From the NCBI GenBank assembly GCA_021848775.1, contig JAJZTR010000004.1, forward strand, positions 1-34,406: a stretch of DNA of 34,406 nt, given 5' to 3'. This stretch comes from Chloroflexota bacterium (GTDB lineage Bacteria > Chloroflexota > Anaerolineae > Anaerolineales > Anaerolineaceae). How positions within the stretch are numbered: the first letter of the stretch is position 1; each line of letters starts with the position of its first letter. Under the pieces are notes generated by a model. It had not been told where the DNA came from, searched no databases, and saw only the letters and a program-made list of their open reading frames with translations. A program made the position numbers and the translations under genes. Below, piece by piece: positions 8,130-16,324 of this stretch.

Positions 8130-10334
8130 ATGCAAATTGAGAACTTAATGGAGATACTCCCCCAGAATTTCAGCGTCGTAGACCGCGAACAGGTCATGCG
8201 AGCCTACAACTATGCTGATGAAATGCATGCTGGGCAGAAACGAGTCTCCGGCGAGCCTTATGTCACCCACTGCGTTGCGGTGGCTGGTATTCTAGCCGAG
8301 ATGCAGGTGACCCCTACCATCATCATAGCTGCCCTGCTGCATGATACTGTCGAGGATACCCGCGCGACAACCAAAGATATCTCAAAGGGTTTCGGCGAAG
8401 AGGTGGCAAAACTGGTCGAAGGGGTCACCAAATTGACCAACCTTCCTCGTGTAAGCCGCGGCGACCAGCATAATGATACCTTGGCAGACTCTTCTGATAC
8501 CCCTGAAGAACTGCCGCCAATGGCAGCCAGGTTAAAAAGACGCGATCTGGCCAATGAAACCCTTCGGAAAGTTTTTCTGGCAATGGGTGACGACATCCGG
8601 GTGGTGCTTATCAAGCTGGCCGACCGCCTCCATAATATGCGCACGTTGGGCTACATGCCTGAAGCCAAACGCAAACGCATTGCCCAGGAAACCATGGACA
8701 TTTTTGCGCCGCTGGCTAACCGGCTAGGTATCTGGCAAATCAAATGGGAGTTGGAAGACCTGGCCTTCCGTTATATCGACCCAGATAAATACCGTGAGAT
8801 TGCAGAAAACCTGGCTGAACGCCGGCAGGATCGCGAGAAGATGATTAAGCGCATCATCGACCATTTACAATCGGTGCTGGCGCACAATGGCATCTCTGCC
8901 GAAATATCCGGGAGACCAAAGCATATCTTCTCCATCTACAAGAAGATGTCTGAAAAAGGCAAACCATTCGAGATGGTTCGTGATTTGCGCGCAGTCCGCT
9001 GCATTGTCCAGGATATCAAAGAATGTTACGCTGCTCTGGGAGTTATCCATACCACCTGGCGGCCGATTCCGCAGGAATTTGACGATTACGTCGCGGTTCC
9101 AAAAGATAATTTTTACCAGTCCTTGCACACCGCGGTCATATATGATGACGGGAAGCCATTGGAAGTCCAAATCCGCACCGTAGAAATGCATCAGAATGCG
9201 GAATTCGGTATTGCATCCCACTGGCGCTACAAGGAGCGCGGGCACCGCGATGAAATGTACGAGCAGCGCATCAATTGGTTCAGGCGCATCATGGAATGGC
9301 GGCAGGAAATCGAGGATGCGACCGAATTCGTCGATTCGATGAAAAGCGACGTGTTCCAGGATCGAGTTTATGTATTCACGCCTCGCGGCGATATCATCGA
9401 CATGCCAGCCGGCTCCACGCCCATCGACTTTGCGTATCACGTCCACACCGAAATTGGCAATCGCTGCCGGGGCGCAAAAGTTAATGGGAAACTGGTGACG
9501 CTGGATTATGAATTAAAGACCGGTGACCAGGTTGAAATTTTAGCCGCAAAACAGGGCGGTCCGTCCCGCGACTGGCTCAACCCGTCCCTCGGACTGGTAA
9601 AAACCCAACGTGCCCGTTCTAAAATCCGTGCCTGGTTCAAAAAACAGGACCGCGAACAAAATTTAATCCAGGGTAAGGTAATGCTGGAAAAGGAGCTTCG
9701 CCGGCTGGGGATGTCGGATTTTTCGGTGGAAACCCTCGCAAAAATATTCGATTTCCGGGCAGTGGATGAGTTTTACGTTGCTATCGGCTGCGGTGATATT
9801 GGTCTGGGACGTATCGTTAACCGGCTGAGCGAAGCTAGCACCCCCAAAGATCCCCCGGCATTCCCGCTTTCACCGCGTGAGGCAAAGCAGACCAGTAATG
9901 GAGTTTCAGTCCTGGGATTGAAAGGATTACTCACCACCATGGCCCGCTGCTGCAATCCCGCCCCGGGTGATGACATCGTGGGCTACATCACGCGCGGGCG
10001 CGGGGCGACCATCCATCGCCAGGATTGCCCGAATATGCTGCGCATCAAAGACCGCGAACGCATGATCAAGGTATCATGGGGCGAACCAAATCAGGTTTAT
10101 CCGGTTTCCGTTTCTGTAAAAGCGTACGACCGTCAGGGATTGATGAACGATATCTCTCAAATTATCACCAATGAAAACGTGAACCTGGTTGATATCGATA
10201 TCAAAGTCACACAAAATCTGGCATCGATTATTATGGTGTTGGAAGTCAGCGATATATCGCAATTAAGCAGGGTGCTTAGCCGGATCGAAAATTTACCGAA
10301 CGTTATGGAAGCCCACCGCCAACATCCAGGTTGA
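8130..10334 (+). CDS. rel: (p)ppGpp synthetase/hydrolase, Rel/SpoT family
   Basis: Stringent-response enzyme that makes and degrades (p)ppGpp. The 734-aa protein has the full long-RSH layout: HD hydrolase (about 25-175), nucleotidyltransferase synthetase (about 230-360), TGS (about 395-460) and a C-terminal ACT domain (about 660-734). The hydrolase metal ligands are all kept: H47, H71-D72 in LLHDTVEDT and D165 in KLADRLHN. The synthetase loop reads EFDDY (316-320), the pattern of single-function RelA, not the RxKD of bifunctional enzymes. An insert of about 30 residues follows KLTNLP in the HD domain. The ATG at 8130 is preferred to TTG 8121, which lies only 3 bases after the AAGGGG ribosome site. 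moeA follows 9 bases later. Confidence 0.94.
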   Translation: MQIENLMEILPQNFSVVDREQVMRAYNYADEMHAGQKRVSGEPYVTHCVAVAGILAEMQVTPTIIIAALLHDTVEDTRATTKDISKGFGEEVAKLVEGVTKLTNLPRVSRGDQHNDTLADSSDTPEELPPMAARLKRRDLANETLRKVFLAMGDDIRVVLIKLADRLHNMRTLGYMPEAKRKRIAQETMDIFAPLANRLGIWQIKWELEDLAFRYIDPDKYREIAENLAERRQDREKMIKRIIDHLQSVLAHNGISAEISGRPKHIFSIYKKMSEKGKPFEMVRDLRAVRCIVQDIKECYAALGVIHTTWRPIPQEFDDYVAVPKDNFYQSLHTAVIYDDGKPLEVQIRTVEMHQNAEFGIASHWRYKERGHRDEMYEQRINWFRRIMEWRQEIEDATEFVDSMKSDVFQDRVYVFTPRGDIIDMPAGSTPIDFAYHVHTEIGNRCRGAKVNGKLVTLDYELKTGDQVEILAAKQGGPSRDWLNPSLGLVKTQRARSKIRAWFKKQDREQNLIQGKVMLEKELRRLGMSDFSVETLAKIFDFRAVDEFYVAIGCGDIGLGRIVNRLSEASTPKDPPAFPLSPREAKQTSNGVSVLGLKGLLTTMARCCNPAPGDDIVGYITRGRGATIHRQDCPNMLRIKDRERMIKVSWGEPNQVYPVSVSVKAYDRQGLMNDISQIITNENVNLVDIDIKVTQNLASIIMVLEVSDISQLSRVLSRIENLPNVMEAHRQHPG

Positions 10335-10343
10335 GGACTTAAT

Positions 10344-11588
10344 ATGACTGACTCACCGCTACTGCCTGTTAAGGATGTCAAGAACCGCATACTCGCTGCA
10401 TTTTACCTCCTGCCGAAAGAAACCATCGCATTAATGGAGGGGAACGGACGGGTATTGGCGGAGGATGTTGCCGCCGGTTTTGATCTGCCCCCCTTTGACA
10501 ATTCGGGAATGGATGGCTTTGCGCTGCATCCAGCTGACCGGCCAGAATCCCTCGCTTCTTCGGTAGAGTTAGCGGTGGTCGCGGATATCCCGGCCGGGAT
10601 ACATCCGGCGGTCACTCTGAAACCTGGACAGGCTGCCCGCATCATGACAGGTGCTCCATTGCCGGAGGGTGCAGACTGCGTGGTGCCGGTTGAGGATACC
10701 GATTTTCCTTACCGGGAGACGAAGGTGCTGCCGGAGTCCGTCAGGGTTAACAAATTTCCGCCCGAAAAATCCAATATTCGTCCTCGTGGACAGGATGCGG
10801 CCGCAGGTGAGGTACTTTTACAGGCAGGTCAGGTGTTACTGCCCGCTTCGGCAGCACTTCTGGCATCTCTGGGACATGCGAAGGTTTCTGTCAGACGGCA
10901 GCCGAAAATCGCGATCCTTTCCACCGGCGACGAATTGATCCCGCCAGGCACTGCGCTAACCCCCGGCAAAATTTACGAGTCGAACAGCACCCTCCTGGGC
11001 GGGTTGACAGAAAGAGCCGGAGCTGTTCCGCAGCTGCTGGGCATTGCCAGCGACTCCCCGGCAGCCATCCAGGATAAACTGGAGCAGGCGATCACCGCAA
11101 AATCTGACTTGATCCTCACCTCGGCCGGAGTGAGTGTTGGTGCCTTCGACTTTGTGCGGCAGGTGATCGAAGATAACGGAAAACTCGAACTCTGGCGCGT
11201 CAACATGCGACCCGGCAAACCTCTGGCCTTTGGGCACTATAAGTCAACACCCGTAATCGGGCTGCCGGGCAACCCGGTTTCCGCGTTTGCCGGATTCATG
11301 GTGTTCGTGGCACCGGTTATTCGAAAGATGCTCGGGCTGAAGGAAAATCGCATGCTGCAAAAAGCCCGCCTGGAACATCCTATCCATTCAGACGGCCGTG
11401 AAAGTTATCTCCGCGCAGAGGTGCGCCGTGACATCCTTGGTCTCACCGCGCATTTGAACACGCATCAAGGTTCTGCCAATTTATTGTCAATTGTCCGGTC
11501 AAATGCTTTACTGATTGTCCCCTCTGGGGTAAAATCGCTCCCTACAGGAGCCGAGGTCGAAGTCTGGCTACTTTCCGAACCTGAATAA
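10344..11588 (+). CDS. moeA: Molybdopterin molybdenumtransferase MoeA
   Basis: Inserts molybdate into adenylated molybdopterin, the last common step of molybdenum-cofactor synthesis. The 414-aa length and blocks match the family: GNGRVLAEDV and NSGMDGFAL at the N-terminus, MTGAPLPEGADCVVPVEDT, then the MoCF-binding domain with ILSTGDELI, TSAGVSVGAFDFV and IGLPGNPVSAFAGF. A GAGG sequence lies just upstream of the ATG. The gene follows rel closely and may share its transcript. No other cofactor gene lies in the window, so the client molybdoenzyme is unknown. Confidence 0.94.
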   Translation: MTDSPLLPVKDVKNRILAAFYLLPKETIALMEGNGRVLAEDVAAGFDLPPFDNSGMDGFALHPADRPESLASSVELAVVADIPAGIHPAVTLKPGQAARIMTGAPLPEGADCVVPVEDTDFPYRETKVLPESVRVNKFPPEKSNIRPRGQDAAAGEVLLQAGQVLLPASAALLASLGHAKVSVRRQPKIAILSTGDELIPPGTALTPGKIYESNSTLLGGLTERAGAVPQLLGIASDSPAAIQDKLEQAITAKSDLILTSAGVSVGAFDFVRQVIEDNGKLELWRVNMRPGKPLAFGHYKSTPVIGLPGNPVSAFAGFMVFVAPVIRKMLGLKENRMLQKARLEHPIHSDGRESYLRAEVRRDILGLTAHLNTHQGSANLLSIVRSNALLIVPSGVKSLPTGAEVEVWLLSEPE

Positions 11589-11610
11589 GTGCAGTCTGGA
11601 TCTTGTTTTT

Positions 11611-12042
11611 ATGACAACTCTACGTAAAATTGCCATCGCCGCTGCTGTTCTGGGAATTATCGATTCGATTTACCTGTACATTATTAAAATTACCAACAAT
11701 AAAGCATTGTGCATTCAAGGGGTTGGGGACTGCTGGTCGGTCAACACCAGCATTTATTCTGAAGCCTTTGGCATCCCGGTATCCATACTTGGATTATTAA
11801 TGTATGCGGCAATAGCGGTTCTGTGGATTATGCTCCCTGCGAACCCCTTTTATAAGCGGTATGCGCCTATTCTCAATTTTGGGCTGAGCCTGGTCGGGGT
11901 AATTTTCTCAGCATACTTGACGTACCTTGAAATTGCGGTTATAAAAGCGATTTGTCCGTTCTGTGTGTTATCCGCAATCCTAGTTTTGATCCTGTTCGTC
12001 GTTTCGTTGATCCAATTATTCCAAAAACCCGGGGAAGAATAA
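11611..12042 (+). CDS. VKOR-family membrane thiol oxidoreductase
   Basis: A 143-aa integral membrane protein with four predicted helices (about 5-25, 55-75, 85-108 and 115-137). It has the two cysteine pairs of bacterial vitamin K epoxide reductase homologues: C34 and C41 in the loop after helix 1, and the active-site pair C115-P-F-C118 at the start of helix 4. Such proteins re-oxidise DsbA-like partners using quinone and so drive disulfide formation outside the membrane. No thioredoxin domain is fused here and no DsbA lies next to it. It is 22 bases downstream of moeA. Confidence 0.85.
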   Translation: MTTLRKIAIAAAVLGIIDSIYLYIIKITNNKALCIQGVGDCWSVNTSIYSEAFGIPVSILGLLMYAAIAVLWIMLPANPFYKRYAPILNFGLSLVGVIFSAYLTYLEIAVIKAICPFCVLSAILVLILFVVSLIQLFQKPGEE

Positions 12043-12061
12043 TTTATATTCGGAGGAATTA

Positions 12062-12295
12062 ATGCCAAAAATTCGTTGCCATTATATCGACTGCGCTTTT
12101 ATTGACGATGGCTATTGTACTGCCGCCCTCGTCGAAATCAATCCTGACAATGGCTGCTTGACCTATAATCCCACGGCAGAGGCCGAGCATGAGGATGATT
12201 GGGAAGACACAGAGATGGAAGAATGGGAAGAATTGGAAGAAGAGTCCGATGAGGACGATGAGGATTGGGGCGACGAAGAAGAGGAAGAGTTCTAA
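12062..12295 (+). CDS. Small Cys-containing protein with extreme acidic tail
   Basis: A 77-aa protein of unknown function behind a good ribosome site (GGAGG, 6 bases before ATG). The N-terminal 35 residues carry four cysteines (C6, C11, C19, C32) spaced as in small metal-binding domains such as DUF1540, a resemblance only. From residue 39 on it is almost entirely Asp, Glu and Trp, a net charge far below -20. A real gene is supported by the ribosome site, the sharp domain change and a terminator-like hairpin after the stop. Confidence 0.7.
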   Translation: MPKIRCHYIDCAFIDDGYCTAALVEINPDNGCLTYNPTAEAEHEDDWEDTEMEEWEELEEESDEDDEDWGDEEEEEF

Positions 12296-12359
12296 CCCGT
12301 ACTCTTCACAGCAGAAACCGGCTGCGCCAGTTAAAAGGCTGCTGAATATTTGATAATTG

Positions 12360-12388
12360 CCCCGGGAAGACAAATTCACCGGGGTTTT
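12360..12388 (+). terminator. Rho-independent-like terminator
   Basis: CCCCGG and CCGGGG arms separated by 13 bases, followed by TTTT. It lies after the acidic small gene and before the MFS transporter start, which also argues against starting the transporter upstream of 12388. Confidence 0.55.
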
Positions 12389-12415
12389 CCATGCCTGAAT
12401 AAGTCTTATGCATAT

Positions 12416-13654
12416 ATGGAAGAATTGACCAAAAACCTTAAACACAATTTCACAGTCAACATCATCGATGGGACTTTTTTTGGGCTGGGGATTGGGTTCG
12501 CCTCTTTTACAACGATAATTCCGCTGTTTGTTTCCAACCTGACCGATTCAGCCACCCTCATCGGCCTTATTCCCGCTGTCCATAATATGGGTTGGCAGCT
12601 GCCGCAATTGCTGACAGCTAAAGCCGTATCACGCATGCAGCAGTTTAAACCTGCCACCATACTTTGGACGATCCAGGAACGCCTGCCATTTTTAGGGTTG
12701 GCTTTTGTGGCACTGTTTATGAATAATTTGAGCAAATCGGCTGCCCTGGCAATCACTTTCGGGCTGCTGATTTGGCAGGGGCTGGGTGCCGGCATGACAG
12801 CCAACCCCTGGCAGAATATGATCGGCAAGATCATTCCATCCCAAATCCGCGGAACTTTTTTTGGGCTGCAGTCCGGGGCAGCCAATTTGCTGGGCGGTTT
12901 AAGCGCCATTGCCGCCGGCTTTATCTTGGACGAACTGGGTTTTCCGAATGGTTATATGGTGGCTTTTTTTGCTGCCAGTGCCAGCATGCTGGTCTCTTTT
13001 TTCGCTATCAACATGACCCGAGAACCGGCCCATATCCTCGAACCGCTGCCAACCGACCAGGTGTCCTTCTGGGGAAATGTAAAGCAGATTCTGCGGGAGG
13101 ATCAGAGCTTTCGCTGGTTTATCGTCAGCCGCTTCTTGTTCCAGTTCGGCACCATGGCGGCGGCTTTTTACACAGTTTACGCGGTCAAACAGCTTGGGAT
13201 GAGCGCCGTGGCTGCCGGAGCCATGACCAGTGTATTGTTTATCGTCCAGGTGATCTCCAACATGGGGTTCGGCTGGCTGGGTGATCGCATTGGGCATTTA
13301 CCAGTGCTGCGCCTGGGAGCTGTCTCAGCGGTCGCAGCAGCCTTGCTGGCCTGGCTGGCGCCCACCGCCGGCTGGTTTTTCGCGGTAATGGTGTTTGCCG
13401 GGGCCGCCAATTCGGTTTTCTGGACCATCGGCATGGTCGTCACGCTGGATTTCTGCAGCGATCAATCCCGCCCGACCTATATCGGACTGGCGAACACGCT
13501 CATCGCGCCGGCGGCTATCCTCGCTCCCCTGCTCGGCGGGTGGATTGCCGACGGGTTCAGCTTCAAGCATACCTTCGCCATCTCGGCAACATTTGCAATG
13601 ATCGCCCTGGTGTTCCTGCTGAAGTTTGTGAAGATCCCGCACAAGGCAGGTTGA
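12416..13654 (+). CDS. MFS transporter
   Basis: A 412-aa major facilitator superfamily permease with about 12 hydrophobic segments in two halves. After the short N-terminal MEELTKNLKHNF the first helix begins at NIIDGTFFGLGIGFASF. The loop SQIRGTFFGLQSG and the second-half GDRIGHLPVLR match the charged loop motifs of MFS carriers. The frame is open upstream to a TTG at 12350, but that start would lie inside the preceding terminator hairpin, so the ATG at 12416 is used although it lacks a clear ribosome site. Substrate unknown. Confidence 0.85.
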   Translation: MEELTKNLKHNFTVNIIDGTFFGLGIGFASFTTIIPLFVSNLTDSATLIGLIPAVHNMGWQLPQLLTAKAVSRMQQFKPATILWTIQERLPFLGLAFVALFMNNLSKSAALAITFGLLIWQGLGAGMTANPWQNMIGKIIPSQIRGTFFGLQSGAANLLGGLSAIAAGFILDELGFPNGYMVAFFAASASMLVSFFAINMTREPAHILEPLPTDQVSFWGNVKQILREDQSFRWFIVSRFLFQFGTMAAAFYTVYAVKQLGMSAVAAGAMTSVLFIVQVISNMGFGWLGDRIGHLPVLRLGAVSAVAAALLAWLAPTAGWFFAVMVFAGAANSVFWTIGMVVTLDFCSDQSRPTYIGLANTLIAPAAILAPLLGGWIADGFSFKHTFAISATFAMIALVFLLKFVKIPHKAG

Positions 13655-13766
13655 ATATCGATTTCCTGATAGGATTCGACAACCATTGGCGGCGAGTTAA
13701 TCTCTGCCCCCGTAATTGAGTTAGACAGTGGTAGCTGCAAGGACAAATTTATTGAAAAGGATGTTC

Positions 13767-14375
13767 ATGCGTAGAAATACTGACAGGTTTTTCATCTTGA
13801 TCGTGTTAGTTTTGGTGGCGTTGTGCGGGTTGGGCCTCTGGCTGCGTCCGGATGCCCCGCCCGATGCCCGTGAAGCTGCTGAAACCGCTAACCGGCAAAG
13901 CACCTCGGAAGGAACTGAAGCAAGCAGCACACCCGCTTCGATGGATTCATCCACCACAGTACCATCCGGCGTCACACCCACCGCGGCAAAGCTGCCTGTC
14001 TTCGACTGCATTCCAATGATTAATGGATATCAGACCGGCTTCGTCACCGCGATCATCGATGGTGACACCATTTACGTGCAGATCGACGGCATTGAATATT
14101 CAGTACGTTATATTGGCATCGATGCGCCCGAGTTGGATGACCGGGAACCCCTGGCGGAAGAGGCCAAACAATTGAATGCATCACTGGTGGATGGAAAGAC
14201 CGTGACCCTGGTGCGCGACGTTTCGAACACGGATGTCTACGGCCGTCTGCTGCGCTACGTCCTGGTAGAAGATGTTTTTGTCAATTATGAGCTTGTATCC
14301 GAGGGTCTGGCGGCTGTCAAAGCCTATTACCCTGACATAAGCTGCCATGAGACTCTGCTATCTGCGCAGGATTGA
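13767..14375 (+). CDS. Membrane-anchored thermonuclease (SNase) family protein, short C-terminus
   Basis: A 202-aa staphylococcal-nuclease-fold protein. One N-terminal membrane anchor or signal (residues 8-26) and a Ser/Thr-rich linker (40-75) precede the nuclease domain. The active-site equivalents are visible: D98/D100 in IIDGDT, R114 and E122 in VRYIGIDAPE, and R160 in YGRLLRY. The protein ends CHETLLSAQD, right where homologues normally continue with another AEARxxGxGLW helix, so the last 10-20 residues are missing. The tandem tRNA-Gln fragments begin about 10 bases later, which suggests their arrival truncated the gene. ATG 13767 is chosen because AAGG lies 6 bases before it. Confidence 0.82.
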   Translation: MRRNTDRFFILIVLVLVALCGLGLWLRPDAPPDAREAAETANRQSTSEGTEASSTPASMDSSTTVPSGVTPTAAKLPVFDCIPMINGYQTGFVTAIIDGDTIYVQIDGIEYSVRYIGIDAPELDDREPLAEEAKQLNASLVDGKTVTLVRDVSNTDVYGRLLRYVLVEDVFVNYELVSEGLAAVKAYYPDISCHETLLSAQD

Positions 14376-14399
14376 CCGAAGATTAACTCTCTCCATAAC

Positions 14400-14424
14400 A
14401 AAAAACTCTCTTGCGAGAGTTTTT
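14400..14424. terminator. Bidirectional hairpin terminator after the SNase gene
   Basis: AACTCTC and GAGAGTT arms around a TTGC loop, flanked by A-run on the left and TTTTTT on the right. It can end the plus-strand nuclease transcript and, read on the minus strand, transcripts from the tRNA-Gln side. Confidence 0.65.
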
Positions 14425-14655
14425 TCAGGCTGGGGGCAAAGGATACCATCCCCTCTGCGGGGATTCGAACCTCTCCATAACAACAACTCTACTGCGAGAA
14501 TTTTTTCAGGCTGGTGGCAAAGGATGTCATCCCCTCAATGGGGATCCGAACCTCTTTTAACACGAAATCCCGCTGGATGCGGGATTTGAGTTCAGGCTGG
14601 GGGCAAAGGATGTCATCCCCTCAATGGGGATCCGAACCTCTTTTAATGCAAAATC

Positions 14656-14672
14656 CCGCTGAGTGCGGGATT
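14656..14672. terminator. Hairpin just downstream of tRNA-Gln
   Basis: AATCCCGC and GCGGGATT around a short loop. On the minus strand it lies immediately after the tRNA and is followed by TTTTGC, so it is the likely end of the gltX/tRNA-Gln transcript. Confidence 0.55.
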
Positions 14673-14683
14673 TCGTTTTCAGG

Positions 14684-14754
14684 CTGGGGGCAAAGGATTC
14701 GAACCTCTACAAACAGATTCAGAGTCTGCTGTCCTGCCGTTAGACGAGCCCCCA
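14684..14754 (-). tRNA. tRNA-Gln (anticodon CTG)
   Basis: A complete 71-base cloverleaf. The 7-bp acceptor stem is TGGGGGC paired with GCCCCCA, and starting with U is typical of bacterial tRNA-Gln. The D-arm is GTC...GAC. The anticodon stem GCAGA/TCTGT encloses loop CTCTGAA, so the anticodon is CTG. The T-loop is TTCGAAT. No CCA is encoded. It lies 68 bases downstream of gltX on the same strand, so it may be transcribed with the glutamyl-tRNA synthetase. Confidence 0.92.
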
Positions 14755-14822
14755 TCTTTGCAGGCGGTATTTTACCACCCTTTAAAGAGACTGGCAAGCT
14801 TTGCAGCCGTCAGGCCAGGACC

Positions 14823-16316
14823 TTACTCCATCGAGGTCAACATCTCGACGGCGCGGAGCATGCGCGCGACCACCTTTTCCTTGCCGATAATTTCCATGCT
14901 TTCGAACAACGGCGGGCTGACCTTTTGGCCGGTAATAGCTATGCGCATCAAACCAAACACCTGCCCCGCTTTCAACCCTGATGTCTCGACCAGTTCGCGC
15001 ATGGGCGGTTCGGCGGTCTCCGGTTTCAGGTCGGGCAGCCCCTCAAGAATAACCAGGATTTGGCGGGCTAGCTCAGCTGAAGCTGCCGGGGTAAGACCTT
15101 TGATAACCAGTTCCTCCGCCTCCGGATTGACATCGGGCTGGAAGAAGAATCCGGCCAGTTCGGGTGCATCGTCCAACCCTTGCAGCCGTTCCTGCACGAT
15201 CGGCGCGATTTTCAAGAGGGTATCATCGTCGGCGGCGATACCGCGCTCGCTGAAATACGGCTTAATCCGGCGCGCCAGTTCATCCACCGGCAGGGCGCGA
15301 ATATGCAGCCCATTGAAATGATCGAGCTTGGTGAAATTGATTGCTGCGGGTGAAGCATTTAGCTTTTCCAGGCTGAATTTTTCCACCAGGTCCGGCAGGG
15401 TGAAGAACTCTGTGTGGTCATCGTAACTCCAGCCCATTAATGCCGCCCAATTGACCACCGCTTCAGGGACATAACCCAACCCTTCAAGTTCCTTGACAAA
15501 GATCGAGTAGCCGTCCTTCACCAGCTCAGCCTTGTCGCGCTTGCTCATCTTGCCCTTGCCGCTCGGCTTGAGGAACAACGACAGGTGGACCCAGATCGGT
15601 TCTTCCCAGCCGAATGCGCCGTGGATCATACTGTGCAGCGGTAATGTCGGCAGCCATTCCGCGCTGCGAATGACATGCGTGATCTTCATCAGGTGATCGT
15701 CGACCGCCGCCGCCAGGTGGTATAACGCCCATCCGTCGGATTTAACGAGAATATAGTCATCCATCGTGCGATTTTCCACGGTGATTTCTCCTCGCAGAAG
15801 ATCAATGACACTGGTATGGCCCTCCTTAGGGGTTTTAAACCGGACCACATAGCGCTCCCCGGCATCAATCCGCGCCTGAACTTCTTCAGCTGTCAGGTAA
15901 CGGCAGGTGCCGTCATAATGCGGGGGTTCCTTCCGTTTTTGCTGCTCGGTGCGCACCTTATCCAACCGTTCCGGCGAGCAAAAGCAGACAAAGGCGTGAC
16001 CCCTGGCGATCAACTCCTGGGCATACTTCTGATAGATCTCTTTACGTTCCGACTGGCGGTACGGTCCGTAAGAACCGCCAACATCCGGCCCTTCATCCCA
16101 GTCGATACCCATCCAGCGCAGGCTATTAAAGATCTCCTGCTCAGCACCAGGGACGAATCTTTTGCGGTCAGTATCTTCGATTCGCAAAATAAACTGCCCG
16201 CCTGTTTTTCTGGCCAGCAAATAATCATAAAGCGCGGTTCGAGCTCCGCCAAGATGCAAATACCCGGTGGGAGAAGGGGCAAAGCGCACTCGGGCGGGTT
16301 GAGATGATGAGGCCAT
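14823..16316 (-). CDS. gltX: Glutamate-tRNA ligase
   Basis: Class I aminoacyl-tRNA synthetase charging tRNA-Glu, 497 aa. The HIGH motif appears as HLGG (21-24, in PTGYLHLGG) and the KMSKS motif as KMSKR (near 255). RIEDTD and the cysteine-containing insert (CFCSPE...GTCRYL) are GluRS features. AGGAG lies 5 bases before the ATG. The gene is last in the mre cluster, 8 bases after rodA, and is followed by tRNA-Gln. If the organism lacks GlnRS this enzyme would also misacylate tRNA-Gln for GatCAB; that cannot be judged from the window. Confidence 0.95.
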   Translation of the reverse strand: MASSSQPARVRFAPSPTGYLHLGGARTALYDYLLARKTGGQFILRIEDTDRKRFVPGAEQEIFNSLRWMGIDWDEGPDVGGSYGPYRQSERKEIYQKYAQELIARGHAFVCFCSPERLDKVRTEQQKRKEPPHYDGTCRYLTAEEVQARIDAGERYVVRFKTPKEGHTSVIDLLRGEITVENRTMDDYILVKSDGWALYHLAAAVDDHLMKITHVIRSAEWLPTLPLHSMIHGAFGWEEPIWVHLSLFLKPSGKGKMSKRDKAELVKDGYSIFVKELEGLGYVPEAVVNWAALMGWSYDDHTEFFTLPDLVEKFSLEKLNASPAAINFTKLDHFNGLHIRALPVDELARRIKPYFSERGIAADDDTLLKIAPIVQERLQGLDDAPELAGFFFQPDVNPEAEELVIKGLTPAASAELARQILVILEGLPDLKPETAEPPMRELVETSGLKAGQVFGLMRIAITGQKVSPPLFESMEIIGKEKVVARMLRAVEMLTSME

Positions 16317-16324
16317 AGAACTCC

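Larger units (their letters stand above)
14386..14683 (-). repeat. Three degenerate tandem copies of the tRNA-Gln 3' end plus terminator
   Basis: The string CAGGCTGGGGGCAAAGGA starts at 14426, 14507 (one change), 14593 and 14680, giving units of 81, 86 and 87 bases. The last copy belongs to the intact tRNA-Gln. Read on the minus strand, each earlier unit holds the tRNA T-arm and acceptor strand, interrupted by an extra hairpin of about 20 bases (ATCCCC...GGGGAT in the two units nearest the tRNA), then a terminator-like hairpin. The terminators come in two types: AACTCTC/GAGAGTT in the outer units and AAATCCCGC/GCGGGATTT in the inner ones. Confidence 0.85.

Noticed and set aside
12350-12415. 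MFS transporter start at TTG 12350
   Set aside because: The extra residues overlap a terminator hairpin and are hydrophilic with no family match; ATG 12416 is better.
14400-14700. CRISPR array
   Set aside because: Repeats of 81-87 bases with related content throughout and no unique spacers; they derive from tRNA-Gln.
14347-14981. Plus-strand open frames through the tRNA-Gln repeats
   Set aside because: They translate repeated tRNA fragments and run into the antisense of tRNA-Gln and gltX; no ribosome site or recognisable protein.
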